64,000 nt of DNA from an uncultured Fidelibacterota bacterium (GCA_902615915.1 CACMQQ010000002.1:62001-126000); one strand, 5' to 3'; numbered from the stretch's first letter, positions 22,060 through 36,415 are shown. Numbers and translations: made by a program. Notes: a model not told the origin generated them from the sequence alone.

Positions 22060-23412
22060 CTAATGAATTAATTCACGTCTAAGTTTTGCTATTGGAAATT
22101 GCAAATTCTCTCTGTATTTCGCCACTGTTCTTCTAGCTACAGGATATCCTTTATTCTTTAACTTTTTTGCAATTTCAGTATCTGTCAATGGAGAATTTTT
22201 ATCTTCATTGTCAATTAAGCTTTTTAATAATTGTTTTATGGTTTTGGTACTTATTGTATCGCCACTATCCAGTGTATAACCTTCACTAAAAAATGATTTT
22301 AACTCAAACGTACCATAAGGAGTTTCTACATATTTACCACGTGTTGATCTGCTTATTGTTGAAATATCCATTTTTATATCATCTGCTATATCTTGCAACT
22401 TCATCGGCTGCAGCTCTCCAGAGCCATCTTTAAAAAATGAGTATTGGCGATTTATTATTGCACTCATAACCGAAACTAATGTTTTTCTTCTTTGCTTAAT
22501 AGCTTCTATGAACCAATTTGCAGAATTAAATTTTTCTTTAAGATATTTTTTTGTATCACGGGAAACATCTGTCTGATCTAACATATTGGAGTAATTTTCA
22601 TTTAAAGCTAGATCCGGCATCCATGAATCATTAACAACAATTTTCCATGAGTCAGCGGTCTGAATTAGAATTAAATCAGGAATTAAAACTTCTGCATTAG
22701 CATCAAGCTTTCCTTCGCCTGGCCTGGGGTTTAATTTTTTAATCTGCTCTAACACATTAGATAGATCTTCTTTGCTTAAAGAAAGTTTTTTTTGCAATTG
22801 CTCATAGCGATTATTAACAAAATCTTGAAAGTGGTCTGATAAGATTTTCAATATTAGTTCATTTTTATCAACACCCCTTGCTTGAATTAAAAGACAATTT
22901 TGTAAATCTAAAGCAGCTATTCCAAGAGGATCCAGTTTTTGAACCTTTTTTAAAATTCTTAAAACTTCATCCTCCTCACAGTCGTATCTATCTCCTATTA
23001 ACACTGGTTCAATCGCCAAATATCCTCTGTCATCCAAGTTCCATAAAATTTCTTCTGCAATAGATCTTTCCCAATCTGTAAAATCCTGCTCATCAAGCTG
23101 CATTATCAATCCATCAATAAAATCTAAACGCTGTGGAATAGCGCCATCGAAATCTTTTTCTTCAGTTTTTTCATAAATATTTGCTGGCTCATACTCATTT
23201 GGATCTTCATCAAAGTCTACACTTTCATCAGCCTCACTCTGACTATCGTTTTCGACTTCGGGTTCGTTTTGATCTAAGATTGGATTTTTTTCAAGCTCGT
23301 CAAGAATCTTCTGTTCTAAACTTGTCATATTTAATTGAAGTATGCTAGCACTAAGTACCTGACTTGGAGATAGTGCCTGTTTTTGAGATTGACTTTGTTT
23401 TAATTTTGCCAT
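22060..23412 (-). CDS. rpoN: RNA polymerase sigma-54 factor
   Basis: N-terminal Q-rich activator-interaction region; DISTISRSTRGKYVETPYGTFELKSFFSEGY; RpoN box ARRTVAKYRE. Confidence 0.96.
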   Translation of the reverse strand: MAKLKQSQSQKQALSPSQVLSASILQLNMTSLEQKILDELEKNPILDQNEPEVENDSQSEADESVDFDEDPNEYEPANIYEKTEEKDFDGAIPQRLDFIDGLIMQLDEQDFTDWERSIAEEILWNLDDRGYLAIEPVLIGDRYDCEEDEVLRILKKVQKLDPLGIAALDLQNCLLIQARGVDKNELILKILSDHFQDFVNNRYEQLQKKLSLSKEDLSNVLEQIKKLNPRPGEGKLDANAEVLIPDLILIQTADSWKIVVNDSWMPDLALNENYSNMLDQTDVSRDTKKYLKEKFNSANWFIEAIKQRRKTLVSVMSAIINRQYSFFKDGSGELQPMKLQDIADDIKMDISTISRSTRGKYVETPYGTFELKSFFSEGYTLDSGDTISTKTIKQLLKSLIDNEDKNSPLTDTEIAKKLKNKGYPVARRTVAKYRENLQFPIAKLRRELIH

Positions 23413-24167
23413 TACATAGAAAATCCTTCACCTAGGTACAACTTCCTTACTTCCTTATCATTCGTTAAGAAATCAGAAGTTCCAGATTTTAAAATTTTTC
23501 CATCAAATAGCAAATAAGATCTATCTGTAATTGATAGTGTTTCTCTTACATTGTGATCAGTAATCAAAACGCCAATATTTTTTTCCTTTAATGATTTCAC
23601 TATAGATTGGATGTCTTCCACTGCAATTGGATCAACGCCTGCAAAAGGCTCATCAAGAAGAATAAAATCTGGATTAATGGCTAGGGTTCGAGAAATTTCA
23701 ACCCTCCTTCTTTCTCCTCCAGATAAATTCATACCCTTATTCTTTCTAATATGCTGAATAGATAAATCATCTAACAACTGTTCCATTTTATTTTTCTGTT
23801 CCTCTTTTGAAAGACTTGTCATTTCAAGGACAAGTCTTAAATTGTCCTCAACTGAGAGTTTGCCAAAAATTGAAGGCTCTTGCGAAAGATAACCAATTCC
23901 AGATCTACTTCTTTTGTACATAGCCCAATTTGTGATACATGTTTTATCTAAAAAAATATCACCTTTTGTAGGTTTGATCATACCTGTAATCATGTAAAAA
24001 GTGGTAGTTTTACCTGCTCCATTGGGTCCAAGCAGACCAACTACCTCACCTTTATTTACCTCAATGGCAACATCTTTTACCACCCATCTCTTGCCATAGC
24101 GTTTAAAGAGTCCTTTAGAAGATAAAAGGGTATTATTATTACTTAAATTATCTCTCATTAAAAACAC
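23412..24167 (-). CDS. lptB: LPS export ABC transporter ATP-binding protein LptB
   Basis: Walker A GPNGAGKTT, LSGGERRRVEI, LDEPFAGVDPIAVEDIQ (LptB-type). Confidence 0.94.
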   Translation of the reverse strand: MFLMRDNLSNNNTLLSSKGLFKRYGKRWVVKDVAIEVNKGEVVGLLGPNGAGKTTTFYMITGMIKPTKGDIFLDKTCITNWAMYKRSRSGIGYLSQEPSIFGKLSVEDNLRLVLEMTSLSKEEQKNKMEQLLDDLSIQHIRKNKGMNLSGGERRRVEISRTLAINPDFILLDEPFAGVDPIAVEDIQSIVKSLKEKNIGVLITDHNVRETLSITDRSYLLFDGKILKSGTSDFLTNDKEVRKLYLGEGFSM

Positions 24168-24666
24168 CAGTGGGTTGTAAAATTTTCCAATTATTTAATT
24201 CAATATCTGATTCAAAACCAATTCCATATAAAGTGTCTTTTTTCTCTGTTATAAAAATTACGCTATCAGAAGTAAAGACTTTTTCTTTTTGATTGTCCCA
24301 TGAAAGAGTATCTGTGAATAATGTAACGCCACTATCAGTTACAACTACTACATTTCCAATAGCAACTAAAAAGTCTTCTTCTTCATCTATTTCAGCAATA
24401 AGAGATTTTAAATTTGTAGTAAACACTTCTTCTTCATTAAAAAAATCTGCATCAACATTTTGATCTAGCAAAATAAATTCGTTATCATTGTATTTCTCTA
24501 AATGACCTGATCTTATTACCCCTCGCTTAGCGCCTTTATTTGTTAGGGTTATAACCGCATCCCAACTTTCAGCATCTGGACGACCCTGTCTAGTCTGCCC
24601 CGATTTTTGTAGTTCATTTGACTGGCAAGCAAACTGAAAAATAAGAAGGAACAAGCAACGTTTCAT
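24148..24666 (-). CDS. lptC: LptC-like LPS transport lipoprotein
   Basis: Lipobox FACQS, LptC-like strands, between lptB and kdsC. Confidence 0.7.
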   Translation of the reverse strand: MKRCLFLLIFQFACQSNELQKSGQTRQGRPDAESWDAVITLTNKGAKRGVIRSGHLEKYNDNEFILLDQNVDADFFNEEEVFTTNLKSLIAEIDEEEDFLVAIGNVVVVTDSGVTLFTDTLSWDNQKEKVFTSDSVIFITEKKDTLYGIGFESDIELNNWKILQPTGVFNER

Positions 24667-25196
24667 TTATTTTTTTGAACGTAATCCCTTAGAGCAGTCA
24701 CAGTTTCATAGAAAATATTTTTTTCATTCAAGATCCACTCAACTGCATCTCTAAAAGCTCCATCACCACCTGATCGCTCAGTTACAAAGATTGCTATTGC
24801 TTTACATTGCTCACAAGCATTGTTTGTTGCAACTGGAGCAGCAACTTTTTCCATTATGGGAATATCAATTAAATCATCTCCTATGTACATTATTTCGCTA
24901 TCGTCTGCATTGTACTTTTCTTTGAGTTCTTCGTAAGGTTTGATTTTATTCAGTGCTCCATTATAAACATCTTTTATCTTTAGTTCTTTGGCACGTTCTG
25001 ACGTTGCTTCAGACCTTCTTCCAGATATTAGACATAGCGGTATTTTTGCTTGTCTTAATAAAGCTACAGCTGCACCATCTAAAACTGAGAACTTCTTTAA
25101 TTCAAAACCATCAGGCCCCTTATATATTGAGCCATCCGTCAATACACCATCCACATCAGAAATTATTAACTTAATTTTTTTTGGGTCAAAAATCAT
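24663..25196 (-). CDS. kdsC: KDO-8-phosphate phosphatase (HAD)
   Basis: ISDVDGVLTDGSIY, LISGRRSEA, YIGDDLIDIPIM. Confidence 0.93.
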   Translation of the reverse strand: MIFDPKKIKLIISDVDGVLTDGSIYKGPDGFELKKFSVLDGAAVALLRQAKIPLCLISGRRSEATSERAKELKIKDVYNGALNKIKPYEELKEKYNADDSEIMYIGDDLIDIPIMEKVAAPVATNNACEQCKAIAIFVTERSGGDGAFRDAVEWILNEKNIFYETVTALRDYVQKNK

Positions 25197-25200
25197 TCAA

Positions 25201-26010
25201 CTAATTTACCGCTTGATTGACACGAATTATTTTTCCCAAAAGATGCTCAAACCTATCTAATGGCCATTGGGTAGAGGCGTCAGATTTTGAACTGTTAGGA
25301 TTATCATGAACTTCCATAAAAATGCCATCACAGCCAGCTGCAACGGCAGAAAGAGCAAGAGTTGGTATCATATCTCTTTGACCTCCAGTTGTCTTATCCG
25401 TCCCTGGAATTTGAGCTGAATGAGTTGCGTCAAAAATAACTGGGTGTCCAAATTTTTGCATTTTAGGAATGGATGTCATGTCAGAGACTTGTCCATAACC
25501 AAATGAAGTCCCTCGCTCAGTCAAAAAAATATTATTATTGCCAGTGCTCTTTATTTTTTCAACAGCATGTTCCATTTTCTCAGGAGACAGAAACTGTCCC
25601 TTCTTAATGTTAATTGTTTTACCGGTTTCGCCAGCTGCTATCAATAGATCAGTCTGTCTACATAAAAAAGCAGGGATTTGCAACACATCGACAACTTCAG
25701 CAACTATCTTGCATTGCTCAGGCCAATGTACATCTGTTAAAACAGGTACATTATTTTTCTCTTTTACTTCAGATAATATTTCTAGTCCTTTTTCAACGTT
25801 TGGGCCCCTAAATGAATTCAAAGATGTTCTATTTGCCTTATCAAAAGAACTTTTAAAAATAACTGGTAACCCCAAACGATCAGTTATTGATTTTATAGAT
25901 TCGGACATTTTCAAACTGTGATCTTTATTTTCAATAACACACGGTCCAGCAATAATTGGAAATTTATCTTTTATGTAATTATTTAACGGTTCGTTAGAAT
26001 TAAATATCAA
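25201..26010 (-). CDS. kdsA: KDO-8-phosphate synthase
   Basis: IAGPCVIEN, FKSSFDKANRTS, LTDVHWPEQ, LTERGTSFGYG. Confidence 0.97.
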   Translation of the reverse strand: MIFNSNEPLNNYIKDKFPIIAGPCVIENKDHSLKMSESIKSITDRLGLPVIFKSSFDKANRTSLNSFRGPNVEKGLEILSEVKEKNNVPVLTDVHWPEQCKIVAEVVDVLQIPAFLCRQTDLLIAAGETGKTINIKKGQFLSPEKMEHAVEKIKSTGNNNIFLTERGTSFGYGQVSDMTSIPKMQKFGHPVIFDATHSAQIPGTDKTTGGQRDMIPTLALSAVAAGCDGIFMEVHDNPNSSKSDASTQWPLDRFEHLLGKIIRVNQAVN

Positions 26011-26012
26011 AA

Positions 26013-28330
<2,318 letters not shown>

Positions 28331-28420
28331 CTAATTGCTTTAAGGGCTTTTAAAATAGATATGTTTAATTTTTTTGGTATAATGAAAATAAACATGTATT
28401 AAAATATTTAAGGGAGATCA

Positions 28421-29671
28421 TTACTCAAAACGCATCGAGTCGACTGGGTCAAGGTTTGCTGCACGCCAGGCAGGATAACTTCCAAAGCTAATTCCAATAA
28501 ATGTACAACTTAATAGTCCATATATTGCCCAATCAAATGGGATAACGGCCGGAACTTTTGCTACTACCGAGATCAAGTTTCCAGCTGCAATTCCAAAAAT
28601 AACTCCAATTATTCCGCCGATCATACAAAGAAAAACTGCTTCTGTTAAAAACTGTGTTAAAATATGCCCTTTTGTAGCACCAATTGCTTTTCTTATTCCT
28701 ATTTCCTTAATTCTTTCTGTAACCGATACAAGCATTATGTTCATTATACCTATCCCAGCTACAAGCAAAGCTATTAAGCTTACTGAGAAAGCAAATATTT
28801 TAACACCCCCAGTAAAAGAGCCAAATGTTTCCATTAATTCATCATTGGTAGTTATTTCAAAGTCATTTTCCTTACCCGGAGAAACCTTTCTTATAGTTCT
28901 CATTATTCCAATAACCTCATCTAACGTCTCATCATAGCTTTCAGCTGATTCAGCTTCTACATTTATAGACAATGATGTCTTGCTACCACCGTATCGCTGC
29001 AAGAAAGTAGTAATTGGAATAAAAACATAATTATCTTGGCTCTGCCCAAAAGACTGCCCTTGTCTTTCTGTAATTCCAATGACAGTGTAATCCAATCCTT
29101 GCAATTGAATCACTTTTCCAAGTGGGTCTTCAAAAGGAAATAATGCATCAACTACGTCAGCGCCCAAAACGCATACACTTCGCGATAAATGAACATCTTC
29201 ATCAGTTATATTTCTACCATCAGAAATGTATGTATTTACAGTTCTTAATGTACCTGCGTCCCCACCACCAATTACAGGTGTTTGTTTAGTTTTCTTATCT
29301 TTATAGCTTACTAATCTGACATCATTTGTTTCTGCCCCTGCGCTAACTAATATTGGCAATCTTGCTCTATCCTTTAGAGTAAGATATTGCTCAAGGTTAA
29401 TAACCTTTCTATTTCTATACTTTTCATTTCTTCCAAATTGAATGGCAGGATCTTTCGCTATCATAAAAGTATTTGTTCCAAAAACATTTAAACCACTTTC
29501 TATGGAGCTTTCTAAAGTTTTAATTGCAGTCATAACACTTATTACTGAAAATATTCCAACTGATATTCCCAAGAGTGTTAAGATAGATCGAAGCTTATTT
29601 TCTTTAATAGCATCCATGGTCATACGAATACTTTCCCTTAGCAAGCTTTTGATTTGACTTTTACCGATCAT
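28421..29671 (-). CDS. MacB-type ABC transporter permease (copy 2)
   Basis: MacB periplasmic core plus FtsX domain: [28 protein letters not shown]. Confidence 0.93.
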   Translation of the reverse strand: MIGKSQIKSLLRESIRMTMDAIKENKLRSILTLLGISVGIFSVISVMTAIKTLESSIESGLNVFGTNTFMIAKDPAIQFGRNEKYRNRKVINLEQYLTLKDRARLPILVSAGAETNDVRLVSYKDKKTKQTPVIGGGDAGTLRTVNTYISDGRNITDEDVHLSRSVCVLGADVVDALFPFEDPLGKVIQLQGLDYTVIGITERQGQSFGQSQDNYVFIPITTFLQRYGGSKTSLSINVEAESAESYDETLDEVIGIMRTIRKVSPGKENDFEITTNDELMETFGSFTGGVKIFAFSVSLIALLVAGIGIMNIMLVSVTERIKEIGIRKAIGATKGHILTQFLTEAVFLCMIGGIIGVIFGIAAGNLISVVAKVPAVIPFDWAIYGLLSCTFIGISFGSYPAWRAANLDPVDSMRFE

Positions 29672-29677
29672 AAGTTT

Positions 29678-30889
29678 TTACTCGTATCTTAATGCATCAA
29701 TAGGGTCTAGTCCTGCAGCCCTGTAAGATGGCACTACTCCTGCAATTACTCCGACAAAAACACTTAAAGAAATAGACGTTATAGCAAGCCAAATTGGCAT
29801 TGTAGACGGAAAAAACTGATTTATAATCAAACTGAGAACTGCAGCAAAAGATAATCCAATCACTCCACCAATAACACAAATCATGATCGCTTCCATTAAA
29901 AATTGTGTTAGTATCATATTTCGCGTTGCACCGATGGCTTTTCTTACCCCAATCTCTTTCGTTCGTTCTTTGACTGAAACAAACATGATATTCATTATCC
30001 CAATGCCACCTACAACCAATGATAAGACTGTTATAAATATTCCTACACCGCCGATGGCAAATTTTATCTGATTATAAGTACTTTCAAACGCTTCGGTTTG
30101 ATTAACGGCAAAATCGTCTTTTTCTTTTGGTTTTAGTCCCCTTATTTGACGCATGATACCATAGATCTCATCTTTAGATTCTGAAATCTTATCTTCTGGA
30201 ACTTTAACGCTGATACGCAGAAACCCTCTTTTAGAAAATAGTCTTTGTGAAGTTCCAGATGGAATAATGACCTGTGTGTCAAAACTAAATAATCCCAAAA
30301 ATTTGCCCTGCTTCTCCATTACGCCTAATGCTTTGAATCTAATTCCGTCGATTTTAAAATATTTTCCGATTGGATCTTGATTTGGAAATAAATTTTCGGC
30401 AACATCATGACCAAGCAGCGCCACTCTCGCACCAGATCTGTCCTCACCTTTTGTAAAAAATCTCCCTTCAGCTACACCATATTTAGTAGTTTTTAAATAA
30501 TCAGGTGTTGTCCCAAAAATTTGAGATCTTGCACCTAAATCACCTCTAGATAAACTTGCACCTCTCTGTAAAACGGGCGCCACCGCTTCAGCGTACTTTG
30601 ATCTTTCCTTGATTTTATCAATGTAGTCTATCTTAATTCTTGGGCGATTTCTTACCTCCCACCACTCGAGGTCCCCAAACCACTCCCAGCGACTTATTGA
30701 TAAAACATCCTTTCCTAAAAAATCCATACTCCTATCAAATCCTCTATCAAGCCCTGAAATTAATGTCCCCATCAAAGTGACGGTCGAAATTCCAATAATA
30801 ATACTTAAACCAGTTAGCAAGGATCTTGTTTTATTAGAAATGATGGAGCTTATTGCAATTTTTATGCTTTCAGATAAGAGTGAAAACAT
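29678..30889 (-). CDS. MacB-type ABC transporter permease (copy 1)
   Basis: [28 protein letters not shown]; paralogous to downstream gene. Confidence 0.93.
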   Translation of the reverse strand: MFSLLSESIKIAISSIISNKTRSLLTGLSIIIGISTVTLMGTLISGLDRGFDRSMDFLGKDVLSISRWEWFGDLEWWEVRNRPRIKIDYIDKIKERSKYAEAVAPVLQRGASLSRGDLGARSQIFGTTPDYLKTTKYGVAEGRFFTKGEDRSGARVALLGHDVAENLFPNQDPIGKYFKIDGIRFKALGVMEKQGKFLGLFSFDTQVIIPSGTSQRLFSKRGFLRISVKVPEDKISESKDEIYGIMRQIRGLKPKEKDDFAVNQTEAFESTYNQIKFAIGGVGIFITVLSLVVGGIGIMNIMFVSVKERTKEIGVRKAIGATRNMILTQFLMEAIMICVIGGVIGLSFAAVLSLIINQFFPSTMPIWLAITSISLSVFVGVIAGVVPSYRAAGLDPIDALRYE

Positions 30890-31593
30890 TACAAAGCCTT
30901 AGTCATTTTCTTATTGATCTTATCTTCTTTAATCTTGCCATCAAAAATGGTGATAATTCTTTTAGCGTGCATTGCAATATCCTCTTCATGCGTCACCAAA
31001 ATAATAGTATTTCCGTTAGTATATAATTCATGTAAGATCTTCATAATCTCGATCCCACTTTTTGAATCAAGATTGCCAGTTGGCTCGTCTGCTAAAATGA
31101 TTGAAGGATTATTGACTAAAGCACGGGCAATTGCCACTCTCTGCCTCTGCCCTCCTGAAAGCTCATTTGGTTTATGATCAAGCCTATCTTCTAATCCCAC
31201 AGATACTAAAGAGTCGCTTGCCATTTTTAATCGTTTCGATTTCGAAATATTTGAATAAATAAGCGGAACTTCTACATTTCTAAGAGCAGTTGCTTTTGGA
31301 AGCAAATTAAACGTTTGAAAGACGAAGCCAATTTTCCTGTTACGAATAGATGCTAACTGATCATCATCCATTTCATGAACTAATTCACCTTCAAACTCGT
31401 AGGTACCTTCTGTTGGAGTATCTAGACATCCAATCATATTCATTAAAGTCGATTTTCCAGAACCAGAGGGGCCCATAATTGAAATATATTCATTTTGATT
31501 GATAGTTAAATCAACTCCATCCAAAGCGCGAACTTTCTCGCCACCAACATCATAATGTCTCTTAATTTTTTTGAGGGAAATAAGACCAGACAA
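30889..31593 (-). CDS. ABC transporter ATP-binding protein, MacB/LolD family
   Basis: [39 protein letters not shown]. Confidence 0.95.
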   Translation of the reverse strand: MSGLISLKKIKRHYDVGGEKVRALDGVDLTINQNEYISIMGPSGSGKSTLMNMIGCLDTPTEGTYEFEGELVHEMDDDQLASIRNRKIGFVFQTFNLLPKATALRNVEVPLIYSNISKSKRLKMASDSLVSVGLEDRLDHKPNELSGGQRQRVAIARALVNNPSIILADEPTGNLDSKSGIEIMKILHELYTNGNTIILVTHEEDIAMHAKRIITIFDGKIKEDKINKKMTKAL

Positions 31594-31602
31594 ATCTAAT
31601 TC

Positions 31603-32820
31603 CTATTTGGTATTTTTCTTGTTGTTCTTATCGGAGAACTCTACTGCAGAATTATGCTCAAGATCTTTGCTGATTGCTTTAAAACTGCCGGTTACAATCC
31701 TATCACCTTCGCGAATTCCAGATTTTATTTCATAATGTGTTTCACTTGATATGCCTACCTTTACTGGAATAGAATGAACAAATTTCATCCCTTTTTTTAC
31801 TTTTTTATCGCTGGATTTGCTTTCATCACCTTCTTTAGCTAACATTTTATCACTTACTAAAAAAACCATCTCATCAGAATCTTTTCTGGCTGTTAAACTT
31901 TGAATTGGGATAGATAAAATATTCTCTTTCTTCTCTGTAATAATATCTGCAGTAGCGCTCATCCCAGGTCTAGTTCCCTGGGGCACATTTAACATTCTTA
32001 CTTTTACTTGAAAGTTGGTTACTTGTTGTTGTGAACCCATACCAGCAACTTCAGACATATGAGCTATTTCACTTACTACCCCATAAAATAATGTATCAGT
32101 AAATGCATCTATTTCGATTTCCGTCGTATCTCCAATGGATACTGAAACCACATCATTTTCGTTTACATCAATGATAACTTCCATTCTAGAAAGATCGGCA
32201 ATAATCATTAGATTATCTGCTTGAAACATTCCTCCTACTGCCATCTCACCAACCTCTTTGTAAATCCTTGTTACGATACCATCTTGTGGTGACATTATTC
32301 TTGCCTTATCGAGCTCATCTTTTCTTGAATCTAAGTTAGCTTTTGCCTGCTCTAGCTGGCTATTTGCAATTTCATAAGATGCTTGCACGGCTTCAAGTTC
32401 TTGATCAGAAGCAAGGTTTTGTTCATACATTGATTCAACTCGTTTTTTACTAGCAAGCTCTTGCTTTAGTCTTGCTTGCGCAGACCTAACGGAAGAGGAA
32501 GCCGAATTATAATTTGAAAGAATTCTTTTTCTATCAAGCGAAATGAGGTGTTGCCCCTTGTAAACCCTGTCACCTTCTTTAACTGTGATAGAATCAATGA
32601 ATGCTGTGGATTCGGCACTTATTTTAACTTCTGTTTCAGGTTGTATAGTCCCACTAGCGTTAACTTTCTGGATGACAGTACGCAATGAAACCAATTCCGT
32701 TTCTACTTTCAGAGCTTTAACATCATCACGAAATACATTGGCTAAAACAAAAACACTCAAAAATGCTATAATGCCACCAATGATAAATATTTTCTTTTTA
32801 CTTTTTGATTTTTTTGCCAC
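31603..32820 (-). CDS. periplasmic adaptor (membrane fusion) protein, MacA-like
   Basis: N-terminal TM, lipoyl/hairpin region, [21 protein letters not shown]. Confidence 0.9.
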   Translation of the reverse strand: MAKKSKSKKKIFIIGGIIAFLSVFVLANVFRDDVKALKVETELVSLRTVIQKVNASGTIQPETEVKISAESTAFIDSITVKEGDRVYKGQHLISLDRKRILSNYNSASSSVRSAQARLKQELASKKRVESMYEQNLASDQELEAVQASYEIANSQLEQAKANLDSRKDELDKARIMSPQDGIVTRIYKEVGEMAVGGMFQADNLMIIADLSRMEVIIDVNENDVVSVSIGDTTEIEIDAFTDTLFYGVVSEIAHMSEVAGMGSQQQVTNFQVKVRMLNVPQGTRPGMSATADIITEKKENILSIPIQSLTARKDSDEMVFLVSDKMLAKEGDESKSSDKKVKKGMKFVHSIPVKVGISSETHYEIKSGIREGDRIVTGSFKAISKDLEHNSAVEFSDKNNKKNTK

Positions 32821-32828
32821 AATGACTC

Positions 32829-34178
32829 CTAATTTTCTTCATTTTCATTATCTAGAGTACCCAAAAGGGCTTTTAAAGTTGTTTGCTGAATAAAGGCGTC
32901 GTATTTCAAGCGTACTAAAGATGATCTCGCCTGAACGACTGAAACTTGAGCATTTAATACCTCAAGTAAAGTGGTTGATCCTTGTGAATATCGTACCTGA
33001 GAAAGCTTTAAATCTTCTTCAGCTGATTCCAGCACTGTTTCATTAATTGGAATGATCTCTTTGAAATTGTTAAGACGATCCAGAAAGCTTTGCAATTGAA
33101 CTGACAGATCTTGTAGCTGTGTTAAATATTCAGATTCCTGTCTATTTACAGCTATTTTAGCTTTTTGAATTCTAGTTGATATGCTATTACCTGAATATAT
33201 TGGAAGCGAGATAGAGAGGTTTGCATTTGACCTGCTTTGATCATTGTATGTGTTTGAGAAAGCATCGGATAAATTTTCTGCAGAACCTGAAATGCTTGCG
33301 GAGGCGCTAATGCGAGGCAATCGAGAACCTTTTGTTATCTTTGTATTTAGCTTAGCGCCTAAAATTTGATATTGTTTGGCTTTGACGCTCGGATTGAACT
33401 TTTGAACCAACTCAAACCCTGTATCAAATTCTGGAACAATATCTAGAGGAACATCGATATCTTGTATGGTAAAATCAGTATCACTATCTGTTAGTCCTAT
33501 AGAATTTTTTAAATTTCTATAGGCGTTTTGCACAACAGCATCATTATTAATAACATCAATCCTTGATTGGCCAAAACGCACCTCTGCTTTTAACAAATCA
33601 GTTTTTTTAGCAGAACCAAGTTCGAACTGTCTTTGAACCAGAGCTAACTGCTGCTGGGAACTCATAAGATTCGAGCGAGCAACATCCAAAAGCTGAGCTG
33701 CTTTTAAATAATCAAAATATGCAATGTGAACATTATTGATAATGTTGGTTTTGATTTGACGATCAAACTGCTCAGAAATTCTGTAGCTGTTTTTAGCTTG
33801 GCGAATAGTATTCCACCAAATTCCACCATCATAGATATTTTGACTAAGAGTTATGCTCGAAGATGAGCTTTTAATACTATTTATTTCACTAGTAATTATT
33901 TCTCCAGAAGCTTGGTTGAAGCCTCCAAGTTGTTTAGGAAATCTTGACTCACTTAAACTACTTGAAAATCGCATGGAAGGCAAAATAGAGCTGTATGACT
34001 CTTTTATGTTTTGCCTTGAGGTAGCAAGGTCTAATGCTGATGCTTTCAAGGCTTCTTTGTTTTTTAAAGCAATCTTAACAGCATCATCAAGACTAAATGA
34101 TTGTGCTTCGTTGAAATTGAAAGATATTAAAAAAAGTAAAAGAAGTTTTTTACACTTTTTAAGTGAACATATTTGCAA
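32829..34178 (-). CDS. TolC family outer membrane efflux protein
   Basis: OEP repeat architecture ([35 protein letters not shown]). Confidence 0.92.
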   Translation of the reverse strand: MQICSLKKCKKLLLLFLISFNFNEAQSFSLDDAVKIALKNKEALKASALDLATSRQNIKESYSSILPSMRFSSSLSESRFPKQLGGFNQASGEIITSEINSIKSSSSSITLSQNIYDGGIWWNTIRQAKNSYRISEQFDRQIKTNIINNVHIAYFDYLKAAQLLDVARSNLMSSQQQLALVQRQFELGSAKKTDLLKAEVRFGQSRIDVINNDAVVQNAYRNLKNSIGLTDSDTDFTIQDIDVPLDIVPEFDTGFELVQKFNPSVKAKQYQILGAKLNTKITKGSRLPRISASASISGSAENLSDAFSNTYNDQSRSNANLSISLPIYSGNSISTRIQKAKIAVNRQESEYLTQLQDLSVQLQSFLDRLNNFKEIIPINETVLESAEEDLKLSQVRYSQGSTTLLEVLNAQVSVVQARSSLVRLKYDAFIQQTTLKALLGTLDNENEEN

Positions 34179-34893
34179 AAAATGCTCCTATAGCTGAAAA
34201 GAATACCAAACCAAATAGCCATAATCCACTAAGGACACCTAAAGAAAAATTAAATGGTTTTTTATAAGCGAGACTAAACCCGACAGCGATTAAATAGACC
34301 CGCCAAAAGGCAAATACATCTATTCCTGTTAAAAAGCTATTAATAAACCCTCCTTGATTACCAATGTTCAATACACCTAATCCTGTGAAAAACATCAGGT
34401 CTCCAGTAATGAATTGATAGCCTGTTTTAAAAACATACTCTAAAACTGATGCAAGATATCCAAACGAAGAAATAGTAAAGATAGTGCTCAAAGAAATACC
34501 ACCTCCTAGAAACAAATTTCCAATGAGAAGCGAAAAAAGAGACCAGAAAAATATTCTAATTGGCCATTGAGGAAAAGATCCAAATGTAGGTGGAATGGAA
34601 TCAGATATAAAAACTCTACCCATTAAGCTGGAATTTGCATTCATCCTATCTTCCATCCCTTGAATGGCTTGATCTTTTTGTTCATCGGTCATTCTTTCAG
34701 AGTTATTTATCCATTCACTTGCTCTTTCAAAATTCATAGCCCTTACTTCTTCTTCCATTGCTAAGCCAGAAAAAATATTTAACAAACTAAGTATCAAAAT
34801 AGGGATGAAAGCATGTCTCCAGTTCAAAGATTTTAAAATATAATCAAAACCATCCTTCGGTGAAGTAATTACATTGATGATTGCGGCTGTCAT
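34159..34893 (-). CDS. Yip1-family multi-pass membrane protein
   Basis: FDYILKSLNWRHAFIPILILSLLNIFSG, several hydrophobic helices, first gene of efflux operon. Confidence 0.65.
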   Translation of the reverse strand: MTAAIINVITSPKDGFDYILKSLNWRHAFIPILILSLLNIFSGLAMEEEVRAMNFERASEWINNSERMTDEQKDQAIQGMEDRMNANSSLMGRVFISDSIPPTFGSFPQWPIRIFFWSLFSLLIGNLFLGGGISLSTIFTISSFGYLASVLEYVFKTGYQFITGDLMFFTGLGVLNIGNQGGFINSFLTGIDVFAFWRVYLIAVGFSLAYKKPFNFSLGVLSGLWLFGLVFFSAIGAFFANMFT

Positions 34894-34990
34894 AATATTT
34901 GAACTTTAAAGTTTCTAAATTGTTTCATGAAGAATAATTAGGCAAGAAAGAACTTAACAAATTAATATCTCAAAATTACTTATTTCTTTT

Positions 34991-36415
34991 CTAAGATTTG
35001 CTCAAATAAGAGTCTTTAATTTTCATAAAATAGGTATTTGCAGCATCGTAGTTATTTTCAATTCTTCCATCTAAAATAGCATTTTCAATGTCTGTTTTTA
35101 TTAAACCAACGACTCTTCCTTCATTTAAACCACAAACCTTCATTATCTCATCGCCTCTTACAGGAGATTGAAACTTTTTCATTGAATCTCTTTCATCCAC
35201 ATCGCTCATTCTTTCTTCCACAAGCTCAAAGTTTCTCATATACTTTCTAACTTTTTTTGGGTTCTTAGTGGTAATGTCAGCTCTACACAGAGTTAATAGA
35301 TCATCAAGATCTTCCCCTGCAGCTACCATAACTCTTCTTACTGCTGAATCTGTTATTACCTTTTTTGCTAAAGCAATAGGCCTGAGATGTAGCAATGTCA
35401 ATTTTTTCAGATAATCCTTTAGAGAATTAGATAGCTTCATTCTCCTAGCAACCTTATTCAACATTCTTTCCCCAACAGCATCATGTCCATGAAACGTGTA
35501 TCCTTTTTTTGGATCAACTCTACGAGTTGGAGGCTTGGCAATATCATGTACTAATGCTGCAAAACGTAATTTCATTTTTTTTGATAGCTTTGCCGCATTA
35601 TCAACAACTTCCATGGTGTGGAAGAAAACATCTTTATGCTTCCATTCCTTCGTTTGTTCCATCCCGTACATAACGTGTATCTCTGGAAAAATATGTTTCA
35701 TCAAACCTACTTCTTGAAGAATTTTTAATCCAACAGAAGGTTTTTCTGTTGACAAAATCTTTGTAAACTCGGTTGTTATCCTTTCTTGTGAAACTATTTT
35801 GATTCTTTCTGCTTGCCTTGACATGGATTCATAACAATCATTGTCAATCTTTAAGTTTAATTTTGAAGAAAAGTATGCAGCTCTCATCATACGAACGGGA
35901 TCGTCGGAGAAAGTTTCATCTGGGTCCATCGGGGTAATCAATTGTTTTGACAGCAGGTCCTTCAAACCATTGTAAGGATCATAAAGATTGCCAAAATTGT
36001 CTGGCAAAAGGTCCACTGCCATGGCATTAACAGTAAAATCCCTTCTTAATAAATCGCCTTCAAGATTTGTATAGGTAACTTTGTTGGGCTTTCTAGAGTC
36101 TTTTGAATATGTTTCTTTCCTTGCAGCTGCAATCTCAATAGGTATTGGTTTCGATGGAATATGGGCAGTTGAAAATCGATGAAATGGAACAATCTTAGGA
36201 ACTCCCATTTGCTTCGCTACTACTTTAGCAAATTCAATGCCATCTCCAATTACCATAATATCTATTTCTTTTAATTCCTTTCCTACAAAAACATCCCTTA
36301 CCACACCTCCAACAGCATAAGCTTTTTTCTTTTGCTTACTAGCAATTTCTCCTATCTGAACCATAAGAGACTTTACAAAAGGTTGTCTTTCTAATAGATT
36401 TTGGATGTTAGTCAT
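34991..36415 (-). CDS. cca: CCA tRNA nucleotidyltransferase / poly(A) polymerase family with HD domain
   Basis: YAVGGVVRDVFVGKELKEIDI, RRDFTVNAMAVDL, HDIAKPPTRR. Confidence 0.93.
   Translation of the reverse strand: MTNIQNLLERQPFVKSLMVQIGEIASKQKKKAYAVGGVVRDVFVGKELKEIDIMVIGDGIEFAKVVAKQMGVPKIVPFHRFSTAHIPSKPIPIEIAAARKETYSKDSRKPNKVTYTNLEGDLLRRDFTVNAMAVDLLPDNFGNLYDPYNGLKDLLSKQLITPMDPDETFSDDPVRMMRAAYFSSKLNLKIDNDCYESMSRQAERIKIVSQERITTEFTKILSTEKPSVGLKILQEVGLMKHIFPEIHVMYGMEQTKEWKHKDVFFHTMEVVDNAAKLSKKMKLRFAALVHDIAKPPTRRVDPKKGYTFHGHDAVGERMLNKVARRMKLSNSLKDYLKKLTLLHLRPIALAKKVITDSAVRRVMVAAGEDLDDLLTLCRADITTKNPKKVRKYMRNFELVEERMSDVDERDSMKKFQSPVRGDEIMKVCGLNEGRVVGLIKTDIENAILDGRIENNYDAANTYFMKIKDSYLSKS

Noticed and set aside
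22060-23412. Searched by eye for sigma-54 (-24/-12, TGGCAC-N5-TTGC) promoters given the rpoN gene
   Set aside because: No convincing match found in the intergenic regions examined; targets must lie elsewhere
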